A stretch of 64,000 nucleotides of DNA, taken from positions 582,212 to 646,211 of the forward strand of contig CANNGN010000002.1 in the NCBI GenBank assembly GCA_947504195.1, read 5' to 3'. The number at the start of each line of letters is the position of its first letter. The first letter of the stretch is position 1. The translations under genes were made by a program, and so were the position numbers. The stretch is from an uncultured Vibrio sp. (GTDB lineage: Bacteria; Pseudomonadota; Gammaproteobacteria; Enterobacterales; Vibrionaceae). A model generated the notes under the pieces. That model was given only the letters and a program-made list of their open reading frames with translations, was not told where the DNA came from and did not search any database. Positions 36,614-46,968 of this stretch are shown here, piece after piece.

Positions 36614-38383
36614 CTAAGCCAGCTCAGGCCACTTGTCGAATGGCTGTTTAGTTAATACCATTTCGCCATTTTCACCTTTTTGGATGTTGATCCAAGCTTG
36701 CCAATTTTCATAATCCACCTCTGGATAATCTAAGCGGTAGTGACTACAACGGCTTTCAGTTCTCATCATCGACGCTCTTAGTTTCATTTCAGCGGTATGA
36801 ATCATATTCTTGGTTTCATGAGCCAATCTTAGTTGGTGACGATCTTCTGCCAACAACATTGGTGCATGATGCTCTTTCAATTCTTCAATATAAGCAAGCG
36901 CGCCTTGCATCATGCGTTCTTTCTTAATATAGAGAACAAAGTTCGGAATCATCACGCCTTGTAATACTTGTGTTACCCAAGCTGGGCTGTACCCTCTCTC
37001 CCTTTTGAGTGGAGCAAGAATTTCGTCATTGATCTTGGTTTTATTTGCATCACTAGCGACCATTTGTTCGATGGCTTTACTTGCCTTCGCAGCCGCTTCT
37101 CCAGCCATAGCACCTTGAACACAAGAACCCGCTGACGAGCCTCCTATCTGAGTATAAATACCACCTGACATATATGAGCCTAAGGCATCACCTGCCGCAT
37201 AAAGTCCCGGAATAGAACTTAAGCCGGTTTCATCAATAGGGACGATACCTTCTGCTTTGTGAATCGCCATACCTGCAGTCGATCCCCCAACTTGTTCACC
37301 ACCCATACCTGGAGGCCCCTCTTGAGGCGGTTCTCCAAACATAGCTAACAAGCTAGCAATACCCGGAGGTGGTCCCCCCATGCCCGGCAAACTCTTATCA
37401 GCGAATGCTTCTGGGGTATATGGTCCTTCACTTGGAGCCGCTACGGCCTGCGCCGCCTCCCCTGGCTTAGGCGGTGGTCCCATAACAATTGGAGCCCCCT
37501 TTGTATACGCTTCATAGTTCGAATCAACACCTAGGTGATGTTTAACCACAACACCATTAAGCTGAGGTTTATCTTCAAACAATCCATGCCAGTTATCATA
37601 ACTAGACCCTGAGTTTTCTGATGAGCCTGGGTGACCATCGTTCCATTCTTTACCCGTCACAACTGCGCCAATATCATAAGCCATAATGGTGCCGTCGTGA
37701 GTCAGGTCGCACATTGGGAAGCCATTTGGTTTAAAGCCTCCAGAACCGGTGCACAGTACTACGGTTTTCGCATTAAAGAATATGACTTTGTTCTCATCCA
37801 TACTGAAGCCAGCAGCGCCGACGACGCGACCCTTCTCCTTCATTAAGTGGGTAATCATCACGCGTTCTTGAAGAGGGATATCGCGCTCGTTTATTGGCTT
37901 AGAGAACGACTTATTATACAAAGGAGAATCAAAATAGCCCCACGATTTCAGCTCTTCAGCTCTGGCTTGTGAATGCTCTGCTAACTGACGAGTAAATACC
38001 GGGTTATTAGTTTGAATCGATGATTCCGACACTTGCGCGACAAACTCATCAATGCTTATTTCGGCATTGGACTTATCATAAGTAAAAAAGCCTTTCGCAA
38101 ATGGCGTTAAACCTGAACTGCCTAAGCGCCCTTTCGACACCATCATAACTTTGGCGCCGGCGTCGTGTGCTTTGACCGCAGCGAACAGACCTGCAAAGCC
38201 ACCACCGATAACGAGCACGTCAGTTTCATGGTTCTCTTGAGTGTAATCTTCTACCTTGATTGTGGGCTTATTTTCTACTGGCCTACCTGCTGCAAAAGCT
38301 GAAGATGCAAGCATTGAAGCACCAATTACACCACCGGCAACACCAATAAATTGGCGTCTAGATATTTTTGTTTTATCACTCAT
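36614..38383 (-). CDS. Tat-exported FAD flavoprotein of the fumarate reductase/AprA-like family
   Basis: A 589-residue flavoprotein. The Tat signal SRRQFIGVAGG is at residues 8-18 with cleavage near AFA|AG. The FAD site is TDVLVIGGGFAGLFAA near residue 54 and IPGLYAAGDALGSYMSGG near residue 390. The C-terminal part with RTESRCSHYRLDYPE near residue 545 resembles the AprA/FrdA capping-helical region. Residues about 285-355 form an unusual Gly/Pro/Met-rich insert. The substrate is unknown; a periplasmic reductase accepting electrons from the ferredoxin and the membrane reductase encoded upstream is the simplest reading. Confidence 0.75.
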   Translation of the reverse strand: MSDKTKISRRQFIGVAGGVIGASMLASSAFAAGRPVENKPTIKVEDYTQENHETDVLVIGGGFAGLFAAVKAHDAGAKVMMVSKGRLGSSGLTPFAKGFFTYDKSNAEISIDEFVAQVSESSIQTNNPVFTRQLAEHSQARAEELKSWGYFDSPLYNKSFSKPINERDIPLQERVMITHLMKEKGRVVGAAGFSMDENKVIFFNAKTVVLCTGSGGFKPNGFPMCDLTHDGTIMAYDIGAVVTGKEWNDGHPGSSENSGSSYDNWHGLFEDKPQLNGVVVKHHLGVDSNYEAYTKGAPIVMGPPPKPGEAAQAVAAPSEGPYTPEAFADKSLPGMGGPPPGIASLLAMFGEPPQEGPPGMGGEQVGGSTAGMAIHKAEGIVPIDETGLSSIPGLYAAGDALGSYMSGGIYTQIGGSSAGSCVQGAMAGEAAAKASKAIEQMVASDANKTKINDEILAPLKRERGYSPAWVTQVLQGVMIPNFVLYIKKERMMQGALAYIEELKEHHAPMLLAEDRHQLRLAHETKNMIHTAEMKLRASMMRTESRCSHYRLDYPEVDYENWQAWINIQKGENGEMVLTKQPFDKWPELA

Positions 38384-38387
38384 GTTA

Positions 38388-38603
38388 CTACCTCCAAGAA
38401 ACCATAACGGGTAATGTTTTTTCAGGAGTGATGGTTATCGCCCCCACTGGACAATACAGTCTGCATAAATGACAGATCTGACAATCTTCCGGATAAGTGA
38501 TCACGGCAACTTTCTTGTTCTCGTCAAACTGAATAACATCGGTTGGACAACTTTCAACACAGGTCTTACACCCTATGCAACCTGATATTTGACTAATTGG
38601 CAT
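38388..38603 (-). CDS. Small 2[4Fe-4S] ferredoxin
   Basis: A 71-residue ferredoxin with CIGCKTCVESCP at residues 9-20 and CQICHLCRLYCP at residues 41-52, two complete cluster motifs. It resembles the AprB-type small subunit that accompanies AprA-like flavoproteins, though AprB is longer. It has no signal peptide, while the flavoprotein does, so it may be co-exported or act on the cytoplasmic side. It precedes the flavoprotein gene by 4 bases. Confidence 0.88.
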   Translation of the reverse strand: MPISQISGCIGCKTCVESCPTDVIQFDENKKVAVITYPEDCQICHLCRLYCPVGAITITPEKTLPVMVSWR

Positions 38604-38626
38604 ATCGTTTCCTCAAAAACCTGTAT

Positions 38627-40015
38627 TTAAAATGAGATCTGTTCGAAGTGAATGTCAGCGGTAGGAATGCCGCTTGCTTCAAGACTTTTCTGTACCGATG
38701 CAATCATGCCTTCAGGACCACAAAGATACACACTGTGATTGGTTCCATTAATCGTTTTAAGGACAGATTGGATACATTCCTGATCAACAAAACCTTTGCG
38801 AACATCGGGTTCATCACCGACCTCCATACACACCAATTGTTGACTAAAGTCGGGCATCTCTGATTCCAGTTTCTTAACCTCATCCTGTAGCGACATCTGT
38901 TGATAATCACCATTACCGTAAATCAGACGTATCGGACGTGGATCTTTATTCGCGGCAAGTTCGCTTAATAGACTTAACATTGGTCCGATCCCCGCCCCTC
39001 CTGCGATAAGAACGATGGAATCTGCATCTTTGCTTTCATTTAAACCCATGCTTCCGTATGGGCCATCAACAAACACTTCTTGACCAATAGATAGCGTGTT
39101 GAGCTGAGATGTATAATCACCTAGTTCTCTGATCACCATTGAAAAGCGAGGAAGTTCATCGGTGCTTGATGCGATTGAAAATGGGTGGTCATTCAAGTTG
39201 AACACTGAACTTCCAGTATTAATCCACACGAACTGTCCTGCCTCAAAAGAGAAATCGTCGTTGCTATTTTTCTCTAATACAACCTTCCAATCTCTACTAC
39301 TGACTTTCTTTATGTCGACTAAGGTAAACGGCTTAGCCAGAATCATGCGTTTCTTAGTAATATGGTTGTAAGCCACGAGTAGCACTGAAGAAACACAAAG
39401 TAACCACCAAATCGCATTAAACGCACCGCTAAATTGACCATGACTGCCCACGGTGGTGATGTGTAAAGTAGCTAAAACGGCAATGACAACAAAGCCGACT
39501 AAGTGAGTCAGGCGCCAGGTTTCGTAGCTCATTCTAAGGCGATTCTTAAATACAGCTGTGAGTACCCATAAAATCATTGCAACCCATGCAATAAGACCTG
39601 TTAGCATCTGCGGTGCAACAACGATCTCAATAACGCTTCGAATGCCATCATCGACAGACTGAAAGAATTTTGGGGCTAAAATAAACAAAGGGTGAAGAAA
39701 GAAGAAAATCCCAATCCACTGACCAATTTTTTTATGCTTGGACATACTCCAATCAATATTTGCGAATAATGAGATTTGTTTTACACGGCTACCCAAAGGG
39801 AACTGTACGAAAAACGCCATCATGAAGATGACATTAAAAATACTGATCGCACTTAAGTAGAAACCTTTTCCATCCATGTCGAGAGATAAAGTAACAAGAA
39901 ATGGAATGACTAATAAAATAGCGTATAACGCAAGCAGCTTCTTATGCTTAATATGCAATTTAAAACGACTCGGCTTGGGTTTAGAGGTATCTAAAGAGAT
40001 TGCTTCTGTATTCAT
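38627..40015 (-). CDS. Membrane ferric-reductase-like NAD(P)H oxidoreductase
   Basis: A 462-residue protein. About residues 30-230 hold six helices of a ferric reductase-like haem domain, with His pairs in GIFFFLHPLF and RLTHLVGF / ATLHITTVG. The remainder is an FNR-type reductase: FAD site HPFSIASS near residue 285, IAGGAGIGPMLSLL near residue 355, and YLCGPEGM near residue 430. It would pass electrons from NAD(P)H across the membrane to the flavoprotein. The ATG at 40015 has GGAA upstream; a frame reaching 40174 adds 53 residues with no ribosome site and no family match. Confidence 0.8.
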   Translation of the reverse strand: MNTEAISLDTSKPKPSRFKLHIKHKKLLALYAILLVIPFLVTLSLDMDGKGFYLSAISIFNVIFMMAFFVQFPLGSRVKQISLFANIDWSMSKHKKIGQWIGIFFFLHPLFILAPKFFQSVDDGIRSVIEIVVAPQMLTGLIAWVAMILWVLTAVFKNRLRMSYETWRLTHLVGFVVIAVLATLHITTVGSHGQFSGAFNAIWWLLCVSSVLLVAYNHITKKRMILAKPFTLVDIKKVSSRDWKVVLEKNSNDDFSFEAGQFVWINTGSSVFNLNDHPFSIASSTDELPRFSMVIRELGDYTSQLNTLSIGQEVFVDGPYGSMGLNESKDADSIVLIAGGAGIGPMLSLLSELAANKDPRPIRLIYGNGDYQQMSLQDEVKKLESEMPDFSQQLVCMEVGDEPDVRKGFVDQECIQSVLKTINGTNHSVYLCGPEGMIASVQKSLEASGIPTADIHFEQISF

Positions 40016-40552
40016 CTGTTGTTTCCATGTGTCAAAGTGAATAAATATTCCGATTAGATTAAGTGACCTTTTTATATATCGGCTTTTAATGTTGCGTAAA
40101 AACGCACTTATCCGATTACATAGAAACGCTAAGTCATCAAGGGTTAACGATCGGTTTAGTTTAGATAAAACCACGAAATATATAAGTGAAATATGATCTG
40201 GATTTCATTAAATGAAAAAATTGCTAAATGAATACGATAAATAAAAGGTATATCCAGCTTCCTTAGAAGCTATATATATTCGTAATAAGAATTATTTAAA
40301 TTAACAATCTAAAAAATCTATTTAACTTTAATTAAATGTCTTCACTACAGGCAAACAAACATCTTTTGAATTAAGCAAAAAACATTCATTAGAGTAATTA
40401 ATTTATCACTTGGACATTTCTTCGAGTCATGGGTAACAGTGTGGGTTGCTGGATAGTGTTTTAACTAAGTTAGCATTTATATGAATCTAAGATGGTATCG
40501 CGCATTTAACGTGCTATGTTTATAAAGTAGCTTTTGAACTAACGAGTCGGGT
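40016..40552. other. Intergenic region, 537 bases
   Basis: AT-rich DNA between two outward-facing genes. It holds their promoters; nothing else can be recognised. Confidence 0.5.
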
Positions 40553-42790
40553 ATGATGAACTTAAGAAAACATTTTGGGCTTATTTTCATTCTGGTTTCT
40601 CTTACGACGAGTGTCGCATTTCTATTTTACTCGGTAGAAGAGTGGCAGCAGGTAAAAGAGGAATCGGCAAAATACCAACATTCTCATTTAACCCTATTTA
40701 CCGATTCTACATCAGCATTTTTCTCTCAGATTTCCTCAAGCTTCGATCTATTGGGCGAGCATCTCATTTCAATTGAACTTACAGAAGATGACTTTCATTA
40801 CCCTTTGATTGACAAACTAGTGCAACAACACTCTTGGATCAAAGCACTTTCCGTAATGACGATGGATGGTACATTTATCGCCGCGAGCTCAAACTTCACT
40901 CCTCATCATCCCGACCGAAATAAAGACGATCCGCTTCAATTATTTAGACAAAGCAAATTACCCAACGGCACGATCATGAAGCGTAGTCACGTAAGTTTAG
41001 TCGAAGGCGCTACGGAGTCCGTCATCCCTTTTGGACGATATGTTGGTCGAATCAAGGACAGTAACACTCCTCTATTAGCCGTAACATCAGGGATTGTATT
41101 TGAAAATATGCCGCTATTTTTTGAAAAAATAGGTAATGAAGCGTACCACTCTTATGAAATAATTAGAGAAGACCAATATTTACAGTTTTCTATACGATCC
41201 ATCTATTCTGATTTATCCAAAAAAGTCCCTGAGTCGTATTTCAATCAAATTTCTAGTCACAATTCATTCAATCGACATCAAACGGAAATTACAACCGTAA
41301 CGAAAGACGGCAAATCGTATCAAGCGGTAATATTTTTTATGCCAGAATTACGCCTGTGGTTTGTTTCTACAATTCCAACCTCACAGTTAGTTGCAACCTA
41401 TGCTAAAAAACAATTGCCACTCACCTTCGGTATTATTGGTTTGCTTATCATATTTTATGGTTTGACTCGATATATAAATCGTATAGAAGCCAGAAATGAG
41501 GACACTCTATTACATCAACTCGAGCACGATCACATCACCTATCTACCTAACCGAGTCTACTTGAAAAACAATTTGAATGATTGGTTAGCAACCCATAAAG
41601 TGGCAACGCTTTATTATATCGATGTGGATAAATTCAAAGATATAAATGAAGGCTTTGGTTACTCCGTAGGTGACACTCTTCTGATAAAAATTGCACAGAG
41701 GCTCATGTCTGAAGCGGGAAAAGATGCGTTAGTTGTTCGGGAGTACGCCAATAGATTTTTGCTAATCACACCTGATATTGGAGAACACTCGCCAGTGAGT
41801 TATGGGGATTCCTTACAAGCCATACTCACCGAACCGTATTTACTCGAATCATCTCACATTTCCATTACGGCAAGTGTCGGTATTGTGTCTTACCCAGAAC
41901 ACGGAGAAGACTATCACGATTTGATGATGTCGGCTGACATTGCTTTATCGGACGCCAAGAAGTCTCGAAATTCCGTAACATCACTCTCCTCAAGTATTTT
42001 AGCGCGTTATCAATCTCGAGTTCAGATCGGAAAACTATTACGTGGAGCCATTGAAGAAAACCTTCCTTTTATGGTTTTTCAACCTCAGATTAACCGTCAT
42101 GGACAAGTTCAATCGTTAGAATCCCTTGCCAGATGGAAAGATGAACAATTTGGAATGATTGCTCCGGACAAGTTTATCCATGTAGCGGAGGTCACTGGGC
42201 AAATGAATGATTTGGGCTTCCTCATCATCGATAAGTCATTTAGAGACTTTTCCTATATTCAAGAGCATGTATCTAGCCCATTATCGTTGTCACTTAATGT
42301 ATCAATACAGCAGTTGTCGGATAAACGCTTTCTGCGCTTCATTGTTGATGGTATGACGAAGTATGGTATTAGTGGTTCATCCATCATTGTTGAGGTGACA
42401 GAATCTATTTTTATCGACGACAATCAACATATCAGACCGGTTTGTAAGCAACTTGAGTTCTATGGGATAAGGCTGTCACTAGATGATTTTGGGACCGGTT
42501 ATTCCTCTTTATCGGTACTTAAGAAGCTCGAGATTAGCGAGCTCAAAATTGACCGTTCTTTTGTTATGACCATGACGAATGAACAAAAGTCGTTATCACT
42601 TGTGCAAACCATCTTGAAACTCGCCAAACAACTTAATATGAAAAGTGTCGCGGAAGGTGTCGAAACCAAGGAGCAATACGAAATTCTAAAACAATGCGAT
42701 TGCGACCTATTTCAAGGATATTATTTTGCTAAACCAATGAACGCTGATGAAACAATCCACTTCATCAACAGTTTTAATGACCAATCGTAA
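40553..42790 (+). CDS. Membrane c-di-GMP protein, sensor-GGDEF(degenerate)-EAL
   Basis: A 745-residue signalling protein. Helices near residues 9-27 and 288-308 frame a periplasmic dCACHE-like sensor. The GGDEF domain (about 330-470) keeps its fold (HDHITYLPNR, DVDKFKDINEGFG) but the signature is replaced by REYANRF, so it should not make c-di-GMP. The EAL domain (about 500-740) keeps the key acidic residues: ESLARW, NVSIQQLS, EVTES, DDFGTGYSSL, KIDRSF and EGVET. It is therefore probably a phosphodiesterase lowering c-di-GMP in response to a periplasmic ligand. Confidence 0.88.
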   Translation: MMNLRKHFGLIFILVSLTTSVAFLFYSVEEWQQVKEESAKYQHSHLTLFTDSTSAFFSQISSSFDLLGEHLISIELTEDDFHYPLIDKLVQQHSWIKALSVMTMDGTFIAASSNFTPHHPDRNKDDPLQLFRQSKLPNGTIMKRSHVSLVEGATESVIPFGRYVGRIKDSNTPLLAVTSGIVFENMPLFFEKIGNEAYHSYEIIREDQYLQFSIRSIYSDLSKKVPESYFNQISSHNSFNRHQTEITTVTKDGKSYQAVIFFMPELRLWFVSTIPTSQLVATYAKKQLPLTFGIIGLLIIFYGLTRYINRIEARNEDTLLHQLEHDHITYLPNRVYLKNNLNDWLATHKVATLYYIDVDKFKDINEGFGYSVGDTLLIKIAQRLMSEAGKDALVVREYANRFLLITPDIGEHSPVSYGDSLQAILTEPYLLESSHISITASVGIVSYPEHGEDYHDLMMSADIALSDAKKSRNSVTSLSSSILARYQSRVQIGKLLRGAIEENLPFMVFQPQINRHGQVQSLESLARWKDEQFGMIAPDKFIHVAEVTGQMNDLGFLIIDKSFRDFSYIQEHVSSPLSLSLNVSIQQLSDKRFLRFIVDGMTKYGISGSSIIVEVTESIFIDDNQHIRPVCKQLEFYGIRLSLDDFGTGYSSLSVLKKLEISELKIDRSFVMTMTNEQKSLSLVQTILKLAKQLNMKSVAEGVETKEQYEILKQCDCDLFQGYYFAKPMNADETIHFINSFNDQS

Positions 42791-42871
42791 AGCGATTCCA
42801 TGTAATTAGATCTAACAAGTCGTTCACTCCCTCCTATTCTGTAATAGTTTCCGTACAAGTATAAGCGATTA

Positions 42872-42894
42872 AGGTAGCGTGTTAACTGCTACCT
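42872..42894. terminator. Hairpin between convergent genes
   Basis: AGGTAGC and GCTACCT form a seven-base stem with a nine-base loop, between the stops of the GGDEF-EAL gene and the GST gene. It has no strong T-run. Confidence 0.35.
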
Positions 42895-42930
42895 CTCTAC
42901 TCACTATTTATCTAAACCCACACCACTAAG

Positions 42931-43554
42931 CTATTTTTCGTGCCGCAGCCCGACGTTTGAAAGATTCATTGGCACAAAACCTGAGAGGGTTTCTACTCGT
43001 TCTAGCCACTCTTCTACTCGTGGAAAATCCGCCAAATTGATTCCGCCTTCAGGAGCTAATTTTGTATAGGAATAAAATGCCAGATCCGCAATTGTAGGAA
43101 CATCACCCACCAACCATTCTCGGTTCTTCAGATACCCTTGCAGTTCAGTGAACAGTTTATTGGCTTGTTCAGTTAACGTTTCTCTATCAAGGTCACGATC
43201 AAATAGATTTGCCCAGCGCAATTTAGCGACATTGCCAGCTAAACGATTCGCGGCTAATGAAAGAAACTGTTCAATATGCGCACGCTCAACTGGAGACTGA
43301 GGAAGCCACGTCTGCTGTTCGTCATAAACACTGGCCAAATATACCAATATCGCATTGGAATCATAAATAACCGCTTCGCCATCCACTAACACTGGAACCT
43401 GACCAAAAGGATTCAGCGCCAGAAATTCAGGCTGTTGCTGTTCGCCGGCGAGCAAGTCTACCTCAATCAATTCAAAATCCAATTCCAGCATACTCAACAA
43501 CATATGGGCTCTATGTGCATGCCCAGACATCGGGTGCCAATACAGTTTTATCAT
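42931..43554 (-). CDS. Glutathione S-transferase
   Basis: A 207-residue GST. The thioredoxin-fold N-domain begins IKLYWHPMSGHAHRAHMLL, with the glutathione-contacting FGQVPVLVDGEAVIYDSNAI near residues 50-70. An all-helical C-domain includes WLVGDVPTIADLAFYSY near residue 150. The ATG at 43554 has AGGAAAA upstream; the longer frame to 43596 was rejected. It is divergent from a LysR gene, which likely regulates it. Confidence 0.9.
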   Translation of the reverse strand: MIKLYWHPMSGHAHRAHMLLSMLELDFELIEVDLLAGEQQQPEFLALNPFGQVPVLVDGEAVIYDSNAILVYLASVYDEQQTWLPQSPVERAHIEQFLSLAANRLAGNVAKLRWANLFDRDLDRETLTEQANKLFTELQGYLKNREWLVGDVPTIADLAFYSYTKLAPEGGINLADFPRVEEWLERVETLSGFVPMNLSNVGLRHEK

Positions 43555-43656
43555 TGTATTTTCCTGTTTAATTATCCTGTGGCTATTAAAGTACAACTTG
43601 CCATGAATAGAAACCCCGCTACTATGGAATGATAATTTCCCAAATGTTGATAATCT

Positions 43657-44553
43657 ATGGACACTATTGATGGAATGAGAACAGTGGTTGCGGTAATTGA
43701 AACCGGATCATTCACTGCTGCTGCGGAACGTTTAGGTATTTCTAAATCGCTGACGTCTAAATACGTTAATCAAGTCGAGAAACAGATCGGAGCTAAACTG
43801 TTCAATCGAACCACTCGTAAGCTATCTATTGAACAAGCGGGTAAGCAATATTACCTTCAAGCACAGCAGGTATTATTGCAAGTCGATAAATTGTATAGCC
43901 AACTCGATTTAAGTCATAACATCGCTTCTGGGCCATTACGTGTCACGGCTTCTCAAGGTTTTGCAGAGGAGTTACTAAGCCCAATAATTCCCGAATTTCA
44001 TCATCGTTATCCCGACGTAGAGATCGATATTATCGTCACCAATCAAAAACTCGATTTGGTTGAAAACGCAATTGATATTGCATTTCGCGCCAGTGAGCTC
44101 GACGATTCTAGCCTTAACTGTCGTAAGATTATGACAACTCAGAGTTCATTATATGCCGCACCTGAACTGGCGCAGTTGTGTCAAAGCGACCTTGATCTAG
44201 CGCAACTCCCATGTCTTATCGATAACAACCTTCACCCTACCGCTCGGTGGCCTATTACCTCTTGTTTAAATCAACATTCTGAAATAACAACCATGGCTGT
44301 ACGCAGTGTATTTCGGAGTAATAACCCACGCCTGATCCGACAATTGACGTTATCGGCAATGGGAGTCAGCTATCAATCCGATATTATCGCGGCGCGCTAT
44401 GTTAAATCTGGTCGTCTACAAAAGTTAGATATTGGCTTTGAACCATTGCATTTCCCCATAAATGCTCTGTTCCGAGGTGGAGACTATCAACCGAAGAGAG
44501 TACGAGTATTTCTTGATTTTGTGGTTGAAAAACTGAGTAAAAAGCCATCTTAA
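43657..44553 (+). CDS. LysR-family regulator
   Basis: A 298-residue regulator. The helix-turn-helix is at residues 15-45 (GSFTAAAERLGISKSLTSKYVNQVE), followed by the effector-binding fold (SGPLRVTASQGFAEELL). It is divergently transcribed from the GST gene, 102 bases apart, so it probably controls that gene. Its stop lies within the terminator shared with msrAB. Confidence 0.92.
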   Translation: MDTIDGMRTVVAVIETGSFTAAAERLGISKSLTSKYVNQVEKQIGAKLFNRTTRKLSIEQAGKQYYLQAQQVLLQVDKLYSQLDLSHNIASGPLRVTASQGFAEELLSPIIPEFHHRYPDVEIDIIVTNQKLDLVENAIDIAFRASELDDSSLNCRKIMTTQSSLYAAPELAQLCQSDLDLAQLPCLIDNNLHPTARWPITSCLNQHSEITTMAVRSVFRSNNPRLIRQLTLSAMGVSYQSDIIAARYVKSGRLQKLDIGFEPLHFPINALFRGGDYQPKRVRVFLDFVVEKLSKKPS

Positions 44554-44573
44554 ATACCTATTTAAGATGGCTT
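44537..44573. terminator. Terminator shared by the LysR gene and msrAB
   Basis: A 15-base perfect stem (AAGCCATCTTAAATA with its complement) closes a two-base gap. On the minus strand five T follow, giving a good terminator for msrAB; on the plus strand it overlaps the LysR stop codon. Confidence 0.85.
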
Positions 44574-44599
44574 AAATTAAATCAATGTCACGGATATTT

Positions 44600-45742
44600 T
44601 TATGCTTGAAATAAATTTAGATATTCGCCGTAGCCTTCTTTCTCTAACTGATCAGCAGGTACAAAGCGCAGAGAAGCAGAGTTCATGCAATAGCGTAATC
44701 CCGTCGGCTCTGGGCCATCTTCAAACACATGCCCTAAGTGGGAATCACCAAAGCGACTTCTGACTTCGGTTCTTGGGTAAAAGAGTTTGTAATCCGTGGT
44801 GGTAATAACGTAATTACCGTCCAAAGGTTTAGTAAAACTTGGCCAACCGGTTCCCGATTTGTACTTGTCTGTTGAAGAAAATAACGGCTCGCCCGTCACG
44901 ATATCTACATAGATACCCGCCTCCTTATTATCCCAATAAAGATTGTCAAACGGACGCTCCGTTGCGTCATTTTGAGTTACCTCATACTGTAAAGAAGTCA
45001 GCGACTTACGAATCTCGTTGTCGGTTGGTTTAGCGTATTGCTTTACCGCTGATGATTGATTTTTTTGATCGATCATTTGACGCAATGTCACTGGGTTTTT
45101 AATGCGATCTTCGCCAAATAAATCATCTAGGTATTGGTCGCGTCCTGAAGCATGACGGTAGTACTTATAACGAATACTGCTCTTCTTATAGTAATCCTGA
45201 TGGTACTCTTCAGCAGGGAAAAACTCAGAATATTCGATCAGTTCAGTAGCGATAGGATCTGGGTAGATCTTAGCTGCATCGACATCTTGAATGAACTGCT
45301 CTGCAATCGTTTTTTGTTCCGCGTTATGATAGAAGATTGCAGGACGATATTGAGGACCACGGTCAACAAAAGAACCGTCACCATCGGTAGGATTCATATG
45401 TCTAAATAGGTAATCAATAACTTCTTCATAACTTAATACATCACCGTCATAGGTGACTTGAATAACTTCGATATGTCCAGACTTTCCTGATGATACCTGC
45501 TTGTAAGTCGCGGTTTCTTCGCTCCCTCCTGCATATCCTGAGACAACAGTGGAAACACCTTCAAGCTTTTCAAAGTCGGACTCGGTACACCAGAAACAAC
45601 CGCCCGCGATTGTCGCAACTTGGCTATCTTTTGGCATAGCATTACTACTTTCCGCGTTTGCTGATCGATCCGGCATAACAGCTAAAACCAGTATTGGCAA
45701 TAATGCTCCGAAAGAGAACAGCCATTTAGATAATTGCTTCAT
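44600..45742 (-). CDS. msrAB: Peptide methionine sulfoxide reductase MsrA-MsrB fusion, secreted
   Basis: A 380-residue repair enzyme. A signal peptide (about residues 1-30) indicates export. The MsrA domain (about 40-200) has the catalytic GGCFWCTE near residue 47. The MsrB domain (about 245-375) has GTGWPSF and the catalytic cysteine in [11 protein letters not shown] near residue 358. It reduces both stereoisomers of methionine sulfoxide in envelope proteins. A monocistronic gene with its own terminator. Confidence 0.93.
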   Translation of the reverse strand: MKQLSKWLFSFGALLPILVLAVMPDRSANAESSNAMPKDSQVATIAGGCFWCTESDFEKLEGVSTVVSGYAGGSEETATYKQVSSGKSGHIEVIQVTYDGDVLSYEEVIDYLFRHMNPTDGDGSFVDRGPQYRPAIFYHNAEQKTIAEQFIQDVDAAKIYPDPIATELIEYSEFFPAEEYHQDYYKKSSIRYKYYRHASGRDQYLDDLFGEDRIKNPVTLRQMIDQKNQSSAVKQYAKPTDNEIRKSLTSLQYEVTQNDATERPFDNLYWDNKEAGIYVDIVTGEPLFSSTDKYKSGTGWPSFTKPLDGNYVITTTDYKLFYPRTEVRSRFGDSHLGHVFEDGPEPTGLRYCMNSASLRFVPADQLEKEGYGEYLNLFQA

Positions 45743-45930
45743 GTTGATTTCCTTAAACCAAGGTTTCTGTTTATGTACTTAGTTAGACGTGCTTAAAACA
45801 AGAATATTACATAAAATTGAAAAATATTTTGAATTCACTTAACCCGAGACTAACATTCGCGATCACAGCAAGTATAGAGGGCTTACATTTTTTGACATTT
45901 ATGGTGGGTTTATTGGAGTTTTAGTAACAT

Positions 45931-46404
45931 TTAGATCAACGTATCTAAGTCGACACCAGAAAAGGTTTTATTCTCTTCCATTACAACGTAACTATTAATT
46001 GTCGCTGAATAGTCCTTACTGCTGATTAACCTATCGTTTATCGCCAAATACGCCGCCATATCACGACAAATAATTTTCAGTATGAGATCAGATTCCCCAC
46101 TTACCGTATAGTATTCAACCACTTCGGGAATTGATTCAACGAGCGCTTTAAATGATTGAAACTCTTGATAGGTATGGTTCTTTAAATTGACACTGGTAAT
46201 ACAGGTTACAAAGCGGCATACAGAGTGAAGGTTTATTTTTGCGTGATAGCCACTAATCACCCCCTCTTCCTCGAGACTCCTAAGCCGAAGTAAACAAGAA
46301 CTTGGAGCAAGATCGACCTGTCGCGCAAGCTCTTGATTGGTGACACGACCGTTTTTTTGTAGTATTTCGATAATTTTATAATCTATTTTATCTAGTTTTT
46401 TCAT
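45931..46404 (-). CDS. Lrp/AsnC-family transcriptional regulator
   Basis: A 157-residue regulator with a helix-turn-helix at residues 20-45 (RVTNQELARQVDLAPSSCLLRLRSLEEEG) and an AsnC ligand-binding domain (TVSGESDLILKIICRD near residue 98). It is divergent from the arginine catabolic operon, with 564 bases between. Control of that operon in response to an amino acid is plausible but inferred. Confidence 0.9.
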   Translation of the reverse strand: MKKLDKIDYKIIEILQKNGRVTNQELARQVDLAPSSCLLRLRSLEEEGVISGYHAKINLHSVCRFVTCITSVNLKNHTYQEFQSFKALVESIPEVVEYYTVSGESDLILKIICRDMAAYLAINDRLISSKDYSATINSYVVMEENKTFSGVDLDTLI

Positions 46405-46968
46405 TAAGTTATCTTTCTACGTTCATTAATGACGTATCACTACATCGGTGGTTTATCCTATTTTAACCTTACAATCCTAAATTAATTAAATCCAGTTTCT
46501 TTGATTGGCTCTTTTAACAATGCCACTGTCATGGACAAAAAAAACTGCCTTTAAGCGGAAGCATGACAACATTTCACCTTCTGTATTTATTACAACTCTA
46601 CATTGATCGCACTAGAATAGTGCTTACGCGCACCATCACTACTCAAAATAGTTTGAATAAGTCGCAATCCCGTTTCACTTCACAAAATCATGTAAATTTA
46701 TTTTTGCATTTAATTTCATCAAATCGTTTAAACGCGAATTTAATTTCAGCATTTTCTTCTCCATCGCATAAAGTTCAATTGTACGCATTGTTTTTTTAAC
46801 TTAATGAATCAGCAACTATTTTTGGCACAGTCCCTGCTCTAGCAATACCAATATTTTGAATTCATACTACAAACTCATAGGAAAAATCAGTGTTGATATT
46901 CCATTAGAAACGGTTTTCATCAGCGCTAATTTAAATGATTTGTTAATACCAATTTAAGAGGCACAGTC
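46405..46968. promoter_or_regulatory. Promoter region between the Lrp-type gene and the arginine operon
   Basis: 564 bases without a credible gene. Two TTTGAAT half-site-like elements (near 46651 and 46853) recall ArgR boxes but lack good partners. The astC ribosome site AAGAGG is visible just before 46969. Confidence 0.45.

Noticed and set aside
40016..40174. N-terminal extension of the membrane reductase by 53 residues
   Set aside because: The internal ATG at 40015 has a ribosome site and begins the family-like sequence; the extension has neither.
46640..46870. ArgR boxes upstream of the arginine operon
   Set aside because: Only single TTTGAAT half-sites are present, without properly spaced partners.
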